From Desertimonas sp963732335 (GTDB lineage Bacteria; Actinomycetota; Acidimicrobiia; Acidimicrobiales; Ilumatobacteraceae), in NCBI GenBank assembly GCA_963732335.1, contig CAVSZO010000052.1, positions 124,001 to 188,000 on the forward strand: a stretch of 64,000 bases of DNA. The letters run 5' to 3'. The position numbers were made by a program, and so were the translations under genes. The notes beneath the pieces were generated by a model that did no database searches, was not told the DNA's origin, and saw only the letters and a program-made list of their open reading frames with translations. Shown here piece after piece: positions 9,813-20,431 of this stretch (the stretch's first letter is position 1; each line of letters begins with the position of its first letter).

Positions 9813-10559
9813 TCTGCGGCGCAGCGACCCCACGAGGGCGCGATCAGGGCGGCGGCGACGAGCGTGAAGCCCGACCAGCGTGACGGTCGATCGACACCGA
9901 CGGATCGTCCTCCAGCGGCGACAGCGTGGAGCTCTGGGCTGCGCTGGCGGCGGCAACGACGGCGACGACGGCTCCGGCGGCCAGCGCCGCCGGCGTGCGC
10001 CGCCACACGGCGAGGCCGCAGATCGACGTCGTGACGAGCAGCTCCCACCAGCGACCGGCTTGCGGCCACCGCGGCAGCTGCCAGAGGTGTGCGTCGCTCG
10101 ATTCGGCGAGTTGGCCGGCGATGGCGACGAGCAGGCCGATCGCGGCGACGACGGCACGACGTGATCCGCTGTCGTCGGGCGGTCGTCGGCTCGGCGAGCA
10201 GCCGCCGAAGCACGACGAAGACGACGGCACCGAGCGACGATGCCGGCGACGCGACGACGAAGCCGCTGCGGAACTCGAACGGGCACCGAGGCGCTCGGGA
10301 TGCTCGCGTTGCCAGGCGGCCTCGGCGAGATGGTCGACGGCGCCAGCGTGGCCATCACGCGCGGCGAGGCGGCGGGCCACAGCGACGCCGGCGACGAGAA
10401 GGCCGCCAGCCGAGAGCGACGGGAGGCGACGGCGCAAGAACTGGCCTCGCCCACGGAGTCGATCATCGTGTAGACGAACCCACCGACCTGGAAGAGCGGC
10501 AGCCAGTAGGCGACGATGGTCGCCGAACGGCGCCGACGGCGATCGCCGAGCACGACCAT
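9810..10559 (-). CDS. Hypothetical multi-pass membrane protein (several frameshifts)
   Basis: Not recognised. Pieces of a hydrophobic protein appear in all three minus frames in consecutive order: SATIVAYWLPLFQVGGFVYT, then GGLLVAGVAVARRLA, then VVASPASSLGAVVFVVLRRL, then RAVVAAIGLLVAIAGQLAES and WELLVTTSICGLAVWRRTP with AALAAGAVVAVVAAASAA. This order suggests one gene of about 250 residues with four to six membrane helices and at least three single-base shifts. It lies upstream of the kinase on the same strand with a gap of only a few bases. The start ATG/GTG near 10559 is tentative and the function is unknown. Confidence 0.45.
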   Translation of the reverse strand: MVVLGDRRRRRSATIVAYWLPLFQVGGFVYTMIDSVGEASSCAVASRRSRLAAFSSPASLWPAASPRVMATLAPSTISPRPPGNASIPSASVPVRVPQRLRRRVAGIVARCRRLRRASAAARRADDRPTTADHVVPSSPRSACSSPSPANSPNRATHTSGSCRGGRKPVAGGSCSSRRRSAASPCGGARRRRWPPEPSSPSLPPPAQPRAPRCRRWRTIRRCRSTVTLVGLHARRRRPDRALVGSLRRR

Positions 10560-10674
10560 GTCGCCACGATGTCACGACGGGTCGACCCCAGCGAGTCGCC
10601 GCGTCTCGGCAGCGCTTCCACGGTCGCAGGAGACTACAGACGGACGGCCGGATCGCAGCACCGCTCTCCACCAA

Positions 10675-10680
10675 TACGAT
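10675..10680 (+). promoter_or_regulatory. Leaderless-type -10 (TACGAT) of pepN
   Basis: TACGAT ends exactly 7 bases before GTG 10688; no ribosome binding site is seen in the spacer. Confidence 0.5.
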
Positions 10681-10687
10681 CGACCGG

Positions 10688-13233
10688 GTGACTGACACGA
10701 CCACCGACACGGTGAACAACTCGCACCCTGATCGCTATCGCCTCGGCAAGGCAGTCGTCCCGCGACGGTACGACGTCGAGCTGACCCCCGACCTCGCCGC
10801 GGCGACGTTCACCGGCACCGTGTCGATCGCCGTGGACGTCCTCGAAGCGACGCCGAACATCACGCTCAACGCCATCGAGCTCGACATCGTCGGCTGCGCG
10901 GTCGACGGTGCGCCGGCAACCTGGACGTTGGAGCCTGAGACCGAGCGGATGGTGATCGTCCCCGAGCGACCGGTCGAACCCGGGTCGGCGACGATCGACA
11001 TCGAGTTCGCCGGCATCCTCAACGACAAGCTGCGCGGGTTCTACCGCAGTACGTTCGTCGACGAGGACGGCAACGAGCACGTCATCGCCACGACCCAGAT
11101 GCAAGCGACCGATTGCCGGCGGGTGTTCCCGTGCTGGGACGAGCCGGAGTTCAAGGCCGTGTTCGCCATCACGTTGGTCATCGACCCGGCGCTGACGGCG
11201 GTGTCGAACAGCCCCGAGGTCGGCCGGGAGGACCACCCGGACGGCAAGGTGGCGGTCCGCTTCGGCGACACGATGGTGATGAGCACCTACATCGTGGCGT
11301 TCGTCGTCGGCCCGCTGGAAGCCACTGATCCGGTCGACGTCGATGGCACCGCCCTGCGTGTGTACCACGTACCCGGGAAGGCTCATCTGACTGGCTTCGC
11401 CCTCGACATCGGTTCGTTCGCCCTTCGATGGTTCCAGGACTACTACGGCATCCCCTATCCCGGCGAGAAGGTCGACCTCCTCGGTCTTCCCGACTTCGCC
11501 GCCGGGGCGATGGAGAACCTCGGGTGCATCACGTTCCGCGAGAGCCTGCTCCTCGTCGACCCGGCCACGAGCACGCACAGCGAGCAGGAGAACGTCGCCG
11601 ACGTCGTCGCCCACGAGCTCGCCCACATGTGGTTCGGCGACCTCGTGACGATGCGCTGGTGGAACGGGATCTGGCTCAACGAGGCCTTCGCCACGTTCAT
11701 GGAGATCGCCGCCTGCGCCGCCTTCCGCCCGGACTGGGACCGCTGGACCACGTTCGGCCTCGAGCGCTCGGCCGCCTTCGAGGTCGACTCGCTGGAATCG
11801 ACCCGTTCGATCGAGTTCGAGGTGCGCTCGCCGGCCGACGCCGATGGCATGTTCGACGTGCTCACGTATCAGAAGGGCGGCGCCGTCCTGCGCATGCTCG
11901 AGCAGTACCTCGGCGAGGAGCAGTTCCGCCAGGGCGTCAGCCACTACCTGCGACAGCACGCCTACGGGAACACCGAGACGAGCGATCTGTGGGACGCAAT
12001 CGAGGAGACCAGCGGTCAACCGGTCCGCCGCGTCATGGACTCGTGGATCTGGCAGCCCGGCTTCCCGTTGGTGAGCGCGGCACTCGATGGCGATGAGTTG
12101 GTCCTCTCCCAGCAACGCTTCTCGTTCGGCGACACGGCCGACCCGGCGACGTGGCTCGTGCCCGTGATCGTGCGCAACGGCGACACCACCGAGCGCGTCC
12201 TGCTCGAGGACGCGGCCGGTTCGGGTACCGCTCGTCGATCCCGAGGCGGTCGTCGTGGTCAACGCCGGTGGGCACGGTTTCTACCGCGTCGCCTACTCGG
12301 CGCAGCTGCGCGAGCGCTTGTCGGGTGAAGCGCTGGCGGGCCTCGACACACTGGAGCGCTACAGCCTCGTCGACGATGCCTGGGCGGAGGTCACGGCCGG
12401 TCGCCTGAGCGGGCCGGAGTTCCTCACCTTCGTCGAAGGCTTCGCCGACGAACGCGAGCTCGCTGTCTGGCAGGCGATCCTCATCGGCTTGCGCGGCCTC
12501 GGGCGCTTCCTCGACGATGACGACTACCCACGGTTCCAGGCCCGTGTCGCCAGGTTGCTCCGCCCGGTCGTCGCCGACCTCGGCGACCCGGCAGACGGTG
12601 AGAGCGATCTCACCGGCAAGCTCCGCGGTCTGGTCACCGCCTCCCTCGCGGTGCTGGGGGCGGATCGGCCGACCGTCGAACGCTGCAGGGAGCTGTACCA
12701 AGCCAGCGTCGACGCACGAGGGTCGGTGCACCCCGAACTGGTTGCCGCGGCCACCTCGGTCGTGGCGGCAACCGGCGGGGCCGATGACTTCGACCGGCTG
12801 TTCGACGCCTACAAGAACGCCTCGACCCCGCAGGACCAGCTGCGTCACCTGTACGCCCTCGCCGAGTTCGACGACGAGGCGCTGGTGCTGCGCACGTGCG
12901 AGCTGTGCTTCGGGGACGACGTGAAGACGCAGAACGCCCCGTACGTCCTGCGCAGCTGCATCGCCAACCGCCGTCACGGCACCGCAGCGTGGTCGTTCGT
13001 GCGGCAGCGGTGGGACGATGCCACGGCCAGGTTTCCGGACAACTCGATCGACCGCATCGCCGACGGTGTCAAGTGGCTCACCAAGCCCGTCGACGTGGCC
13101 GATGTCCAGGGATTCTTCGCCGAACACCCGATCCCGCAGGCTGCCAAGACCCTCGATCAGATCCTCGAGCGCCAGCGGGTCAACGCCGCCGCACGGGCAC
13201 GCGAACAGCGACCGCCTCGCCGCCGCGCTGTAG
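10688..13233 (+). CDS. pepN: Aminopeptidase N, M1 family zinc metallopeptidase (two frameshifts)
   Basis: Removes N-terminal residues from peptides in the cytosol. The substrate-binding GAMEN motif is at residues 273-277 and the zinc site HELAH at 309-313, followed by the third ligand Glu in LNEAFATF 18 residues on. The C-terminal helical ERAP1-like domain begins around residue 530 (GHGFYRVAYSAQL) and is in a second frame. Shifts lie near 12225 and 13205, and the protein ends EQRDRLAAAL at 13233, about 848 residues, normal for actinobacterial PepN. GTG 10688 is chosen because of the -10 just upstream; the frame is open further 5' but without similarity to the family. Confidence 0.92.
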
Positions 13234-13262
13234 CCGCTCCCCGCACGCCGGTGCGGCATCGG

Positions 13263-13268
13263 TACAGT
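13263..13268 (+). promoter_or_regulatory. Leaderless-type -10 (TACAGT)
   Basis: TACAGT ends 7 bases before ATG 13276 of the secreted protein gene. Confidence 0.5.
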
Positions 13269-13275
13269 CGAGCGC

Positions 13276-14176
13276 ATGCGGCGAATCGTGCTCGCGCTTG
13301 CCGCCGGGACGGCGATCGTCGTGCCCGGCACGCTGGTCGCCGCCACGGTGCCCCCCGATGACACCACCACCGGAGTCGGCATCGTCAGGACCCAAGCGGA
13401 GGCCGCCGCCGCCGAGTATTTCGCCACGGTCGTCGAAGGCGGGGCGAGCCACGTCGTGTGCGAGACGCCGTCCGCCGATTCCGCCGGGGTGGTCTTCTAC
13501 TGCTTCGGCGTGAACAGCGGCGGGGCGCCGGTCGTCGCCCAAGCGACGATCAACGACTACGGCACCGCCGAGCTCGCCGCGGTCGCCACGGCGACGACGA
13601 CAGCGGCCACGACCACGACAAGCCCGGTGATCAGCTCGGCCCAGGGCTCGGGCAGCCAGGTGGTGCAGGTCGATCCGATCAGCGGGCCGACGATCGTTGC
13701 CGTCACCCACACCGGTGGAGGAGCCTTTGCGGTGCAGCCACAGCAGGGTGGAGTTCCCTCCGGGGCGCCGTTCGCGTCGGTGACCGGAGCGTGGTCGGGC
13801 CGCTACCTCGTCGGGCTCGGCGGGACGATCTCCGGCTTTGCCATCACGGCCGACGGCGACTGGACCTTGACCGTGCAGCAGCGCAGCAGCGCCCTGGCCT
13901 TCGACGACGCCACAGGCGTGTCCGGCGAGAACGCCGACGTCGTCGCCTACGACGACACTGCTCCGTGGGCAGCGACTGTGTCCTACGACGGATCTGGGCC
14001 GATCGTCGTGGGCGCCGCCACCGTGTCGGGTGTGCAGGAGCTCGTCAACCAGAGCGGGCCCGTTCACCGGCGACATCGAGGTGCCCGCTGGCCCAGGCTT
14101 CGTCACCGTCGAAGCGCCGGGGAGTTGGTCACTGCAACCGTCAGCGCCACCGACATCGCCGCCGCCGACGACCTGA
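13276..14176 (+). CDS. Secreted protein of unknown function (one frameshift)
   Basis: Not recognised. It has a clear signal peptide (MRRIVLALAAGTAIVVPGTLVAAT, cleavage likely near residue 23), then a roughly 75-residue globular part with two cysteines (VVCETP, FYCFGV), a Thr/Ala-rich linker TATTTAATTTTS, and a beta-rich C-terminal region (GAWSGRYLVGLGGTISGFAI, GDWTLTVQQ). An extra C near 14060 breaks the frame; repaired, the protein continues FTGDIEVPAGPGFVTVEAPG and stops at 14174-14176 after a Pro/Thr tail, about 300 residues. The repeated GxWSL and GDWTL pieces suggest a small beta-sandwich repeated twice. Confidence 0.7.
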
Positions 14177-14265
14177 CCACCGGCCCTGGCCGAACTGGCG
14201 ATCTGTGGAGTGGTGGCAAAGTTCTCGAACCTGCCAGCGGGCGTGACCGGCACCGGGCGAGGCAA

Positions 14266-14323
14266 GCCTCCGTGGCGCCTGAACGGCCGCCGGAGGCTGA
14301 GACACGGTGGAGCGCAGCTCCAC
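14266..14323. terminator. Tandem hairpins downstream of tRNA-Ala and the secreted protein gene
   Basis: Two inverted repeats sit between convergent units: GCCTCCG (14266-14272) with CGGAGGC (14291-14297), and GTGGAGC (14307-14313) with GCTCCAC (14317-14323). The interval 14177-14353 otherwise contains no recognisable gene. Confidence 0.5.
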
Positions 14324-14353
14324 TGAGGAGCCATGCGTCAGCGAGCGACGCAG

Positions 14354-14426
14354 TGGAGCTGAGGGGAATCGAACCCCTGGCCTCGACAGTGCGATTGTCG
14401 CGCTCTACCAACTGAGCTACAGCCCC
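14354..14426 (-). tRNA. tRNA-Ala (anticodon CGC)
   Basis: A 73-base cloverleaf: acceptor GGGGCTG/CAGCTCC with the alanine identity wobble G3-U70, D arm GCTC-AGTTGGTA-GAGC, anticodon arm CGACA-ATCGCAC-TGTCG (anticodon CGC, reading GCG), T arm AGGGG-TTCGATT-CCCCT, discriminator A. CCA is not encoded. Confidence 0.95.
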
Positions 14427-14477
14427 GACGGACTCGCCAGTGTACCGGCGGCGCCGCCGGCGTCGCGGCGATGATCG

Positions 14478-15459
14478 TCAGCCGGTGTGCGAGTAGTACT
14501 CGGGAGTCGTGGCGCGAACGCTGCACCGGGACCTGGCCGGTGGCGTGGCGGCCATTGCGGGCCGGCGCACGCCGCGTCGTCTCCCGGGTAGCGGCGTCCC
14601 ACCCGTAGGCCTCGCGGCCATAGGGATCGCGCGGGTCGCGGCGCGACGGCTGAGCGACGGCAACGCCTCGACCGTAGGAGATCAACCCGGACTCCCCGCT
14701 GCCGGGCATGTTGCCGTACGCCTGTGGCGGATACTGCGTCGACCGGCGTGGGCCGGCGCGAGCGCGGGCCGGTTCCCAGTATCCGTCGTCGTAGTCGTAG
14801 TCGGCAACGGTCCGCCGGCCCTGCGACGCGCGCCGCGGTGCCGCGGCAGCGGCGGCGAACTCGTTGCGCTGGCCGAGTTGCTGCTGGTTGATCGTGACGA
14901 GGAGATACACGTAGCCGCCGAGGGCGACCATCGACACGGCGAACAGGTAGACCATCGCCTTCGAGTCGGTCGTGGCGGCGAGGAAGCCGGCACAGACGCT
15001 CGTCAGGACGAGGAGGAACAGTACGTTGGCGCGGCGCCGCTTGGCCTCGGCGGCACGGCTGCTGGCCAGCGCCGCGGCCATCGAAGGATCGGAGCCGACG
15101 CCGTGCTGACGGGGTCGAAGCGTGGCCTCCTGCATGCGGGCGTCACGACGGGCCGGGCGAGCCGTCGACGAGTTCGGCGCTATCCGCGAGCTGACCACGC
15201 CGTTGATCCGGGCGCCGTTCCGCATGTCCGGCCGACCGGAGGCGGCGGGGCGACTGAGCATCGAAGGTGCGAGCGATCGCCCCATCGAACGGACGTTGAC
15301 CCCACGTGCCGGGACAGCGCGCTGCAGGCTCGACAGTTGGTTCCGGAAGTCGAGAACGGAGGAGTTCGGTCGGTTCTCCAGACGGGAGCGGAGGAGTGGC
15401 GGGAGCAACACTGCGGCCCACGCCGCCGCTACGACCAGAAGTACGAGTTGCCCCATCAA
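14478..15459 (-). CDS. Conserved membrane protein, Rv0996-like by position (frameshift near 3' end)
   Basis: Function unknown. N-terminal membrane helix (MMGQLVLLVVAAAWAAVLLP), an Arg-rich cytoplasmic stretch of about 130 residues, two adjacent helices near residues 150-195 (VLFLLVLTSVCAGFLAATT, KAMVYLFAVSMVALGGYVYL), then a low-complexity Arg/Gly/Tyr/Pro tail. In the start frame the reading would run on through the tRNA gene, which is not credible. A one-base shift near 14515 gives the ending TPEYYSHTG with a stop at 14478-14480. Mycobacteria carry a similar conserved membrane protein beside galU and moeA, as here; that comparison is from memory of synteny. Confidence 0.7.
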
Positions 15460-15555
15460 TGACGCCCTGTCATGTACGCGTCACCTCGACGCTCCGCCCG
15501 AAACGACGCACGGCTGCGGCTGTTCGAGATCGCCGCGTTCGCCGTGCACATTACG

Positions 15556-15585
15556 ATTGTACGACGGTTCGACACGAAGAGGCAA
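15556..15585 (-). promoter_or_regulatory. Sigma-70-type promoter for the membrane protein gene
   Basis: On the minus strand TTGCCT (15580-15585) and TACAAT (15556-15561) are separated by 18 bases, in the AT-richer gap after moaC, giving a leader of about 90 bases before ATG 15459. Confidence 0.45.
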
Positions 15586-15604
15586 CAATCCCCCGGTCGC
15601 GCCG

Positions 15605-16099
15605 TCATACGCCTGCCTCCTCATCGAGCGGCGCTCGGCGGTACATCCCCGACCGCCCGCCAGTCTTCTCCCACAGCGCGAGCTCGCCGATCACCATGCC
15701 GCGGTCGGCCGACTTGCACATGTCGTAGATCGTCAGCGCCGCCACGGCACAGGCGTGGAGCGCCTCCATCTCGACCCCGGTGCGATCGACGGTGTCGACG
15801 TTGGCCTCGACCGCGACGAAGTCGTCACCGATCTCGAAGTTCACCGAGACTGCTCCAACCAGCAACGGGTGACACAGCGGAATCGTGTCGGCGGTGCGCT
15901 TGGCCGCCTGGATCGCGGCGATGCGGGCCACTGACAACACGTCGCCCTTGTTCACCTCACGGTTGGCGATGGCTGCGGTCGTCTCCGGCTTCATCGACAC
16001 CTTGCAGCGGGCGACGGCCCGCCGGTGGGTGGGCTCCTTCGGCGTGACGTCGACCATTCGGGCTCGGCCGAGAGGGTCCATATGCGTGAACTCGGACAC
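15605..16099 (-). CDS. moaC: Cyclic pyranopterin monophosphate synthase
   Basis: Second half of the first step of molybdenum cofactor synthesis, converting the MoaA product to cyclic pyranopterin monophosphate. Intact, 164 residues from GTG 16099 (VSEFTHMDPLGRARMVDVT). Family motifs: KGDVLSVARIAAIQAAKRT, IPLCHPLLV, VDRTGVEMEALHACAVAALT, and MCKSADRGM with Lys and Asp of the active site. ATG 16081 is a shorter alternative start. Divergent from moaA with a 67-base gap. Confidence 0.95.
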   Translation of the reverse strand: MSEFTHMDPLGRARMVDVTPKEPTHRRAVARCKVSMKPETTAAIANREVNKGDVLSVARIAAIQAAKRTADTIPLCHPLLVGAVSVNFEIGDDFVAVEANVDTVDRTGVEMEALHACAVAALTIYDMCKSADRGMVIGELALWEKTGGRSGMYRRAPLDEEAGV

Positions 16100-16153
16100 G
16101 TGCAATAGTCTCGCACCTGGACGCCCGCTGAGCGCGACTCCCCCGCCTGCGCC

Positions 16154-16159
16154 TAGCCT
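16154..16159 (+). promoter_or_regulatory. Leaderless-type -10 (TAGCCT) of moaA
   Basis: TAGCCT ends 7 bases before ATG 16167. The spacer GAGGTGG could in part resemble a ribosome binding site but lies too close to the start. Confidence 0.5.
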
Positions 16160-16166
16160 GAGGTGG

Positions 16167-17168
<1,002 letters not shown>

Positions 17169-17211
17169 GCCGCTTCGATCCGACCGATTGGTGCGGGGCG
17201 TACCGACACTG

Positions 17212-17239
17212 GCACTCCGAGCAGCAACCACTCGGATGC
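17212..17239. terminator. Hairpin between convergent moaA and moeA
   Basis: GCACTCCGAG (17212-17221) pairs with CTCGGATGC (17231-17239) with one bulged C and a 9-base loop, in the 82-base gap between two convergent genes. Confidence 0.55.
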
Positions 17240-17250
17240 TGAGCCAGCGC

Positions 17251-18454
17251 TACGTCAGGAGGATCGTGGGTACCTCGCCACCCTCCGGGATGCCGTCGCC
17301 GTCGTCGACGACCGCCAGGGCGTTGGCCAGTGCGGTCGCCGCCAGCTGATGGCTTCCCTGGGCGGAAACCGGCGTCGACGTGCAGCCTCCCGTCGGCGGC
17401 GAATGTCGCGACGACACGAATGAGATGGACCTTGCCGTCGGGACGGCGGCGCAGCCCGCCGTCGGCGACCGCCGGGACCGTCGGCCGGAACGGGTCGCGA
17501 TGACCCATCATCCGGCGCAGGGCAGGGCGCGCCAACAGCTCGAAGCTGACCAATGAACTCACCGGGTTGCCCGGCAACCCGAACACCGGAACGCCGTCGA
17601 TGATGCCGAATGCAAACGGCTTCGCCGGCTTGATGGCGATCTGCATCCAATGCATCTCGGCAATCCGCCCGAGTACGGCCTTGACCACGTCGTAGTCCCC
17701 CATGCTGACGCCACCGCTGGTGACGATCGCGTCCGACGACTCGGCGGCCTCCCGAAGTGTCCGCTCCAGCGTCGGCTCATCGTCGGGAACGACGCCGAAC
17801 GTACGAACCGCGCAACCAGCGGCAGCGAGCAGCGGCGCAAGCATCGTCTGGTTGGTCTCGCGGATCTGCCCCGGTGCCAGCGGCGACCCGTCGGTCACCA
17901 GCTCGTCGCCGGTCGACATCACGGCAACACGGGCCCGCGGGTAGGCGCGCAGCGACGTGGCGTTGATGCTGGCGAGCACGCCGAGCACCGCCGGGGTGAC
18001 GACCGTGCCGGCCCGGAACACGACATCGCCGCTCCGGACGTCGTCACCGACTGCCCGCACGGACGTCCCGGCCGCGACCGCAGCCGTCAATCGCACCTTC
18101 TCGCGATCGAGCAGCTCGGAGTCCTCGACCATCACCACGGCGTCGGCGCCGGCGGGCAGCGGCGCCCCGGTCATGATGCGGATCGTCTGACCACTCGACG
18201 AGCGGCGTCGACGGTGGCGGCGCACCGGCGGGCAGCTCGCCGACAACGACGAGCTCGACCGGTGGCGGCGACGTGTCGGCAGCGACGACGGCATAGCCGT
18301 CGACGGCGCTGTTGGCGAATGGCGGGACGTCCTCGCCAGCGGCGACGTCGTCGGCGAGGACGAGGCCGACGGAGTCGGCGGAGGCGATCTCGACCGGCAC
18401 CAGTCGCCGGCATCCATCGAACACCACCCGCTGCGCCTCGGCGATGCTGATCAC
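17251..18454 (-). CDS. moeA: Molybdopterin molybdotransferase (two frameshifts)
   Basis: Inserts molybdate into adenylylated molybdopterin. Seen: N-terminal VPPFANSAVDGYAV (the conserved S-x-M/V-DGYA), RIMTGAPLPAGADAVVMVED, the MPT-binding STGDELVTDG, the TSGGVSMGDYD loop, and GLPGNPVSSLVSFE. C-terminal domain IV reads HVDAGFRPG then, after a shift near 17355, AQGSHQLAATALANALAVV, a canonical MoeA ending. A second shift lies near 18190. GTG 18454 is supported by TACCGT seven bases upstream. About 400 residues. Confidence 0.92.
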
Positions 18455-18461
18455 GGCCTCA

Positions 18462-18467
18462 ACGGTA
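18462..18467 (-). promoter_or_regulatory. Leaderless-type -10 (TACCGT) of moeA
   Basis: On the minus strand TACCGT ends 7 bases before GTG 18454. Confidence 0.5.
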
Positions 18468-18483
18468 GTTGGGGGATGCCCGA

Positions 18484-18489
18484 TAGACA
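18484..18489 (+). promoter_or_regulatory. Leaderless-type -10 (TAGACA) of the glycolipid-binding gene
   Basis: TAGACA ends 7 bases before ATG 18497 and favours that start over an in-frame ATG at 18476. The last base deviates from TANNNT. Confidence 0.35.
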
Positions 18490-18496
18490 GGACCCG

Positions 18497-19069
18497 ATGT
18501 CCGAATCTCGTGGGCGCCTGGCGACGTTCTCGCCGGACGGTCACGAGATCTCCTGGAGGACGTGGGACGGCGGCCACACCGAGACCTTGAGCCTGTCGTG
18601 GGACAACGAGGCATGGACTGCCATCGGTCGGGTCGGCCGGGAACGGGTCGAGTACGTGCTGCGCCTGGCGCCAACGTGGCACGTCCGCCAGTTCCTGCTG
18701 TTCCGCGACCTCGAGGATCCTGACTTGTGGCTGGCGATCGACGCCGACCACCGGTGGGGCGAAGTCAACGGGTCCTATCGAACGGAGTTCGACGGCTGCG
18801 CTGACGTGGAGCTGGCGTGCACACCGTTCACGGCGACGATTCCCATTCGTCGGCTCCGGCTGGACGTCGGCGAGGTGGCGGACATCGCCGTCATCGACGT
18901 CGATGTCGAGACACTCGCCACGAGCCGGCAACCCGTCCGCTACGAACGCCTCGGCGACAGGACGTATCGCCGCACCGCCCTGACCAGCGGCACCGTGCGG
19001 CAGTTCGAAGTCGACGAGTTCGGCCTCGTCGTCGACGAGGCCGAGCGCTTCCGCCGCAGCCGAGACTGA
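18497..19069 (+). CDS. Putative glycolipid-binding protein (PA1994 family)
   Basis: A single-domain protein of 190 residues, role unproven. It matches the putative glycolipid-binding family in its diagnostic segments: CADVELACTPFTATIPIRRL, a following beta region RLDVGEVADIAVIDVD, QPVRYERLGDRTYRR, and a terminal VDEFGLVVDEAERF. Members form a barrel-like fold known from PA1994 of Pseudomonas. No signal peptide, so probably cytosolic. Start chosen from the -10 spacing. It converges on galU with only 11 bases between stops; a small inverted repeat CTGAGT/ACTCAG (19066-19084) spans both stop codons. Confidence 0.8.
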   Translation: MSESRGRLATFSPDGHEISWRTWDGGHTETLSLSWDNEAWTAIGRVGRERVEYVLRLAPTWHVRQFLLFRDLEDPDLWLAIDADHRWGEVNGSYRTEFDGCADVELACTPFTATIPIRRLRLDVGEVADIAVIDVDVETLATSRQPVRYERLGDRTYRRTALTSGTVRQFEVDEFGLVVDEAERFRRSRD

Positions 19070-19080
19070 GTATCGGCGAC

Positions 19081-19971
19081 TCAGGCGGAGGGGCTGACCC
19101 GTGCCCGCTGGTCCAGTCCGCTGACGAACGCAGCGAGCTCGTCACCGAACTCGGGCCGGCGCATCGTGATCGAGATCGCCGCCTTGAGGTAGCCGATCGG
19201 GGTGCCCGTGTCGAAGCGCTCGATGTCGCTGAGCACACCGTGGAAGGGGGCGCGGGCTGCCTGGGCGCGCAGCGCGTCGGTGAGCTGGATCTCCCCGATT
19301 GCCCCCGGTTTCAACGTGGCGATCTCGTCGAACACGTCGGGGGTCAGGACGTAGCGCCCGATGATGATGAGGTCACTCGGCGCATCGGCCGGGTCGGGCT
19401 TCTCGACCATGCCGCCGATCGCCACGACCCCATCGGGGTCGACCGGCGACAGTGGCTCGATGACGCCGTAGGCACCGACAGCCTCCATCGGCACACGCTT
19501 GAGGGCGACGACGCTTCCTCCGGAGCTGACGCACACGCCGTTCATGTGGGCGAGCAGCGAGGAATCGCCCATCAACTCGTCGGGCAGCATCACCGCGAAT
19601 GGTTGGTCCCCGACGGCTTCGCGGGCGCACCCGACGGCGTGACCGAGTCCGCGCGGCTGGTCCTGATAGACGATCGTCGCTCGCCAGTCGGAGCCGATGC
19701 TGCGAATTCGTTCGGCGAGCTCGTGACGGCCCTGCGCCTCCAGCGCCTCGATGACGTCCGGGCGGTTCTCGAAGTAAGCCTCGATCCCCGGCTTGGCACG
19801 GTTGGACACGACGACGACGTGGTCGATCCCGGCCCCGAGCGCTTCGTCGATGACGATCTGCAGCAAGGGGGTGTCGCCGATCGGCAGCAACTCCTTGGGG
19901 ACTGCCTTGGTGGCGGGGAGGAATCGGGTCCCCAACCCGGCCGCGGGGATGACGGCGCAATGAACACTCAC
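19081..19971 (-). CDS. galU: UTP-glucose-1-phosphate uridylyltransferase
   Basis: Makes UDP-glucose for glycan and trehalose synthesis. Intact, 296 residues, typical length. Nucleotide motif AAGLGTRFLPATKAVPKELL at residues 10-29, then EALGAGIDHVVVVSNR, QDQPRGLGHAVGCARE, the Asp-containing FAVMLPDELM, and GAIGEIQLTDALR and FDTGTPIGYLKA near the C-terminus. GTG 19971 is supported by a TAAGGT hexamer 7 bases upstream. Confidence 0.96.
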   Translation of the reverse strand: MSVHCAVIPAAGLGTRFLPATKAVPKELLPIGDTPLLQIVIDEALGAGIDHVVVVSNRAKPGIEAYFENRPDVIEALEAQGRHELAERIRSIGSDWRATIVYQDQPRGLGHAVGCAREAVGDQPFAVMLPDELMGDSSLLAHMNGVCVSSGGSVVALKRVPMEAVGAYGVIEPLSPVDPDGVVAIGGMVEKPDPADAPSDLIIIGRYVLTPDVFDEIATLKPGAIGEIQLTDALRAQAARAPFHGVLSDIERFDTGTPIGYLKAAISITMRRPEFGDELAAFVSGLDQRARVSPSA

Positions 19972-19978
19972 AACGCCG

Positions 19979-19984
19979 ACCTTA
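19979..19984 (-). promoter_or_regulatory. Leaderless-type -10 (TAAGGT) of galU
   Basis: On the minus strand TAAGGT ends 7 bases before GTG 19971. Confidence 0.5.
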
Positions 19985-20018
19985 TCGATGCGGACGCGCA
20001 GGTATCGTCCAGATTCCG

Positions 20019-20351
20019 ATGCCGACGTACGTCTACAAGTTCGTCAAGACCGGCGAGACCATCGAGGTTCAGCAGTCCTTCGACGACGCTCCCCTGACCA
20101 CGGCCGTACACCCTGGTTCGGGTCGGAGAATGGCCGTCAAGAAGGTGTTCACGCCGGTCGGCGTGACGTTCCGCGGCGATGGCTTCTACAAGACCGACAG
20201 CCGCTCGAAGCCGAAGTCGCCCGCATCGAAGTCCGACGGGGCGGGCGAGTCGACGGGATCGGCCTCGAAGGAACCGTCGACGTCGTCCACGTCGGACAGT
20301 TCGCCAACCACGTCGAAGAAGTCCGACGCCAAGGCGGCGGCGACGCCCTGA
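20019..20351 (+). CDS. FmdB-like small regulatory-family protein lacking the zinc-ribbon cysteines
   Basis: 110 residues. The frame of the FmdB/CxxC_CXXC_SSSS family is clear: MPTYVYKF at the start, VQQSFDDAPLTTA, then VKKVFTPVGVTFRGDGFYKTD, the family's hallmark ending, and a Ser/Lys-rich tail. In normal members a CxxC follows MPTYEY and a second CPxCG follows the DxxLT segment; here these are replaced by FVKTG and AVHPGSG, and the protein has no cysteine at all. A zinc-binding role is therefore excluded for this copy. Divergent from galU. Confidence 0.8.
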   Translation: MPTYVYKFVKTGETIEVQQSFDDAPLTTAVHPGSGRRMAVKKVFTPVGVTFRGDGFYKTDSRSKPKSPASKSDGAGESTGSASKEPSTSSTSDSSPTTSKKSDAKAAATP

Positions 20352-20431
20352 CGGCAATCCGTCGGCCCGACGGTAGGGTCGACGTGACCGACACCCCCTG
20401 ATCCGCTCCGGCCGTCGATCGGGAGGTACCG

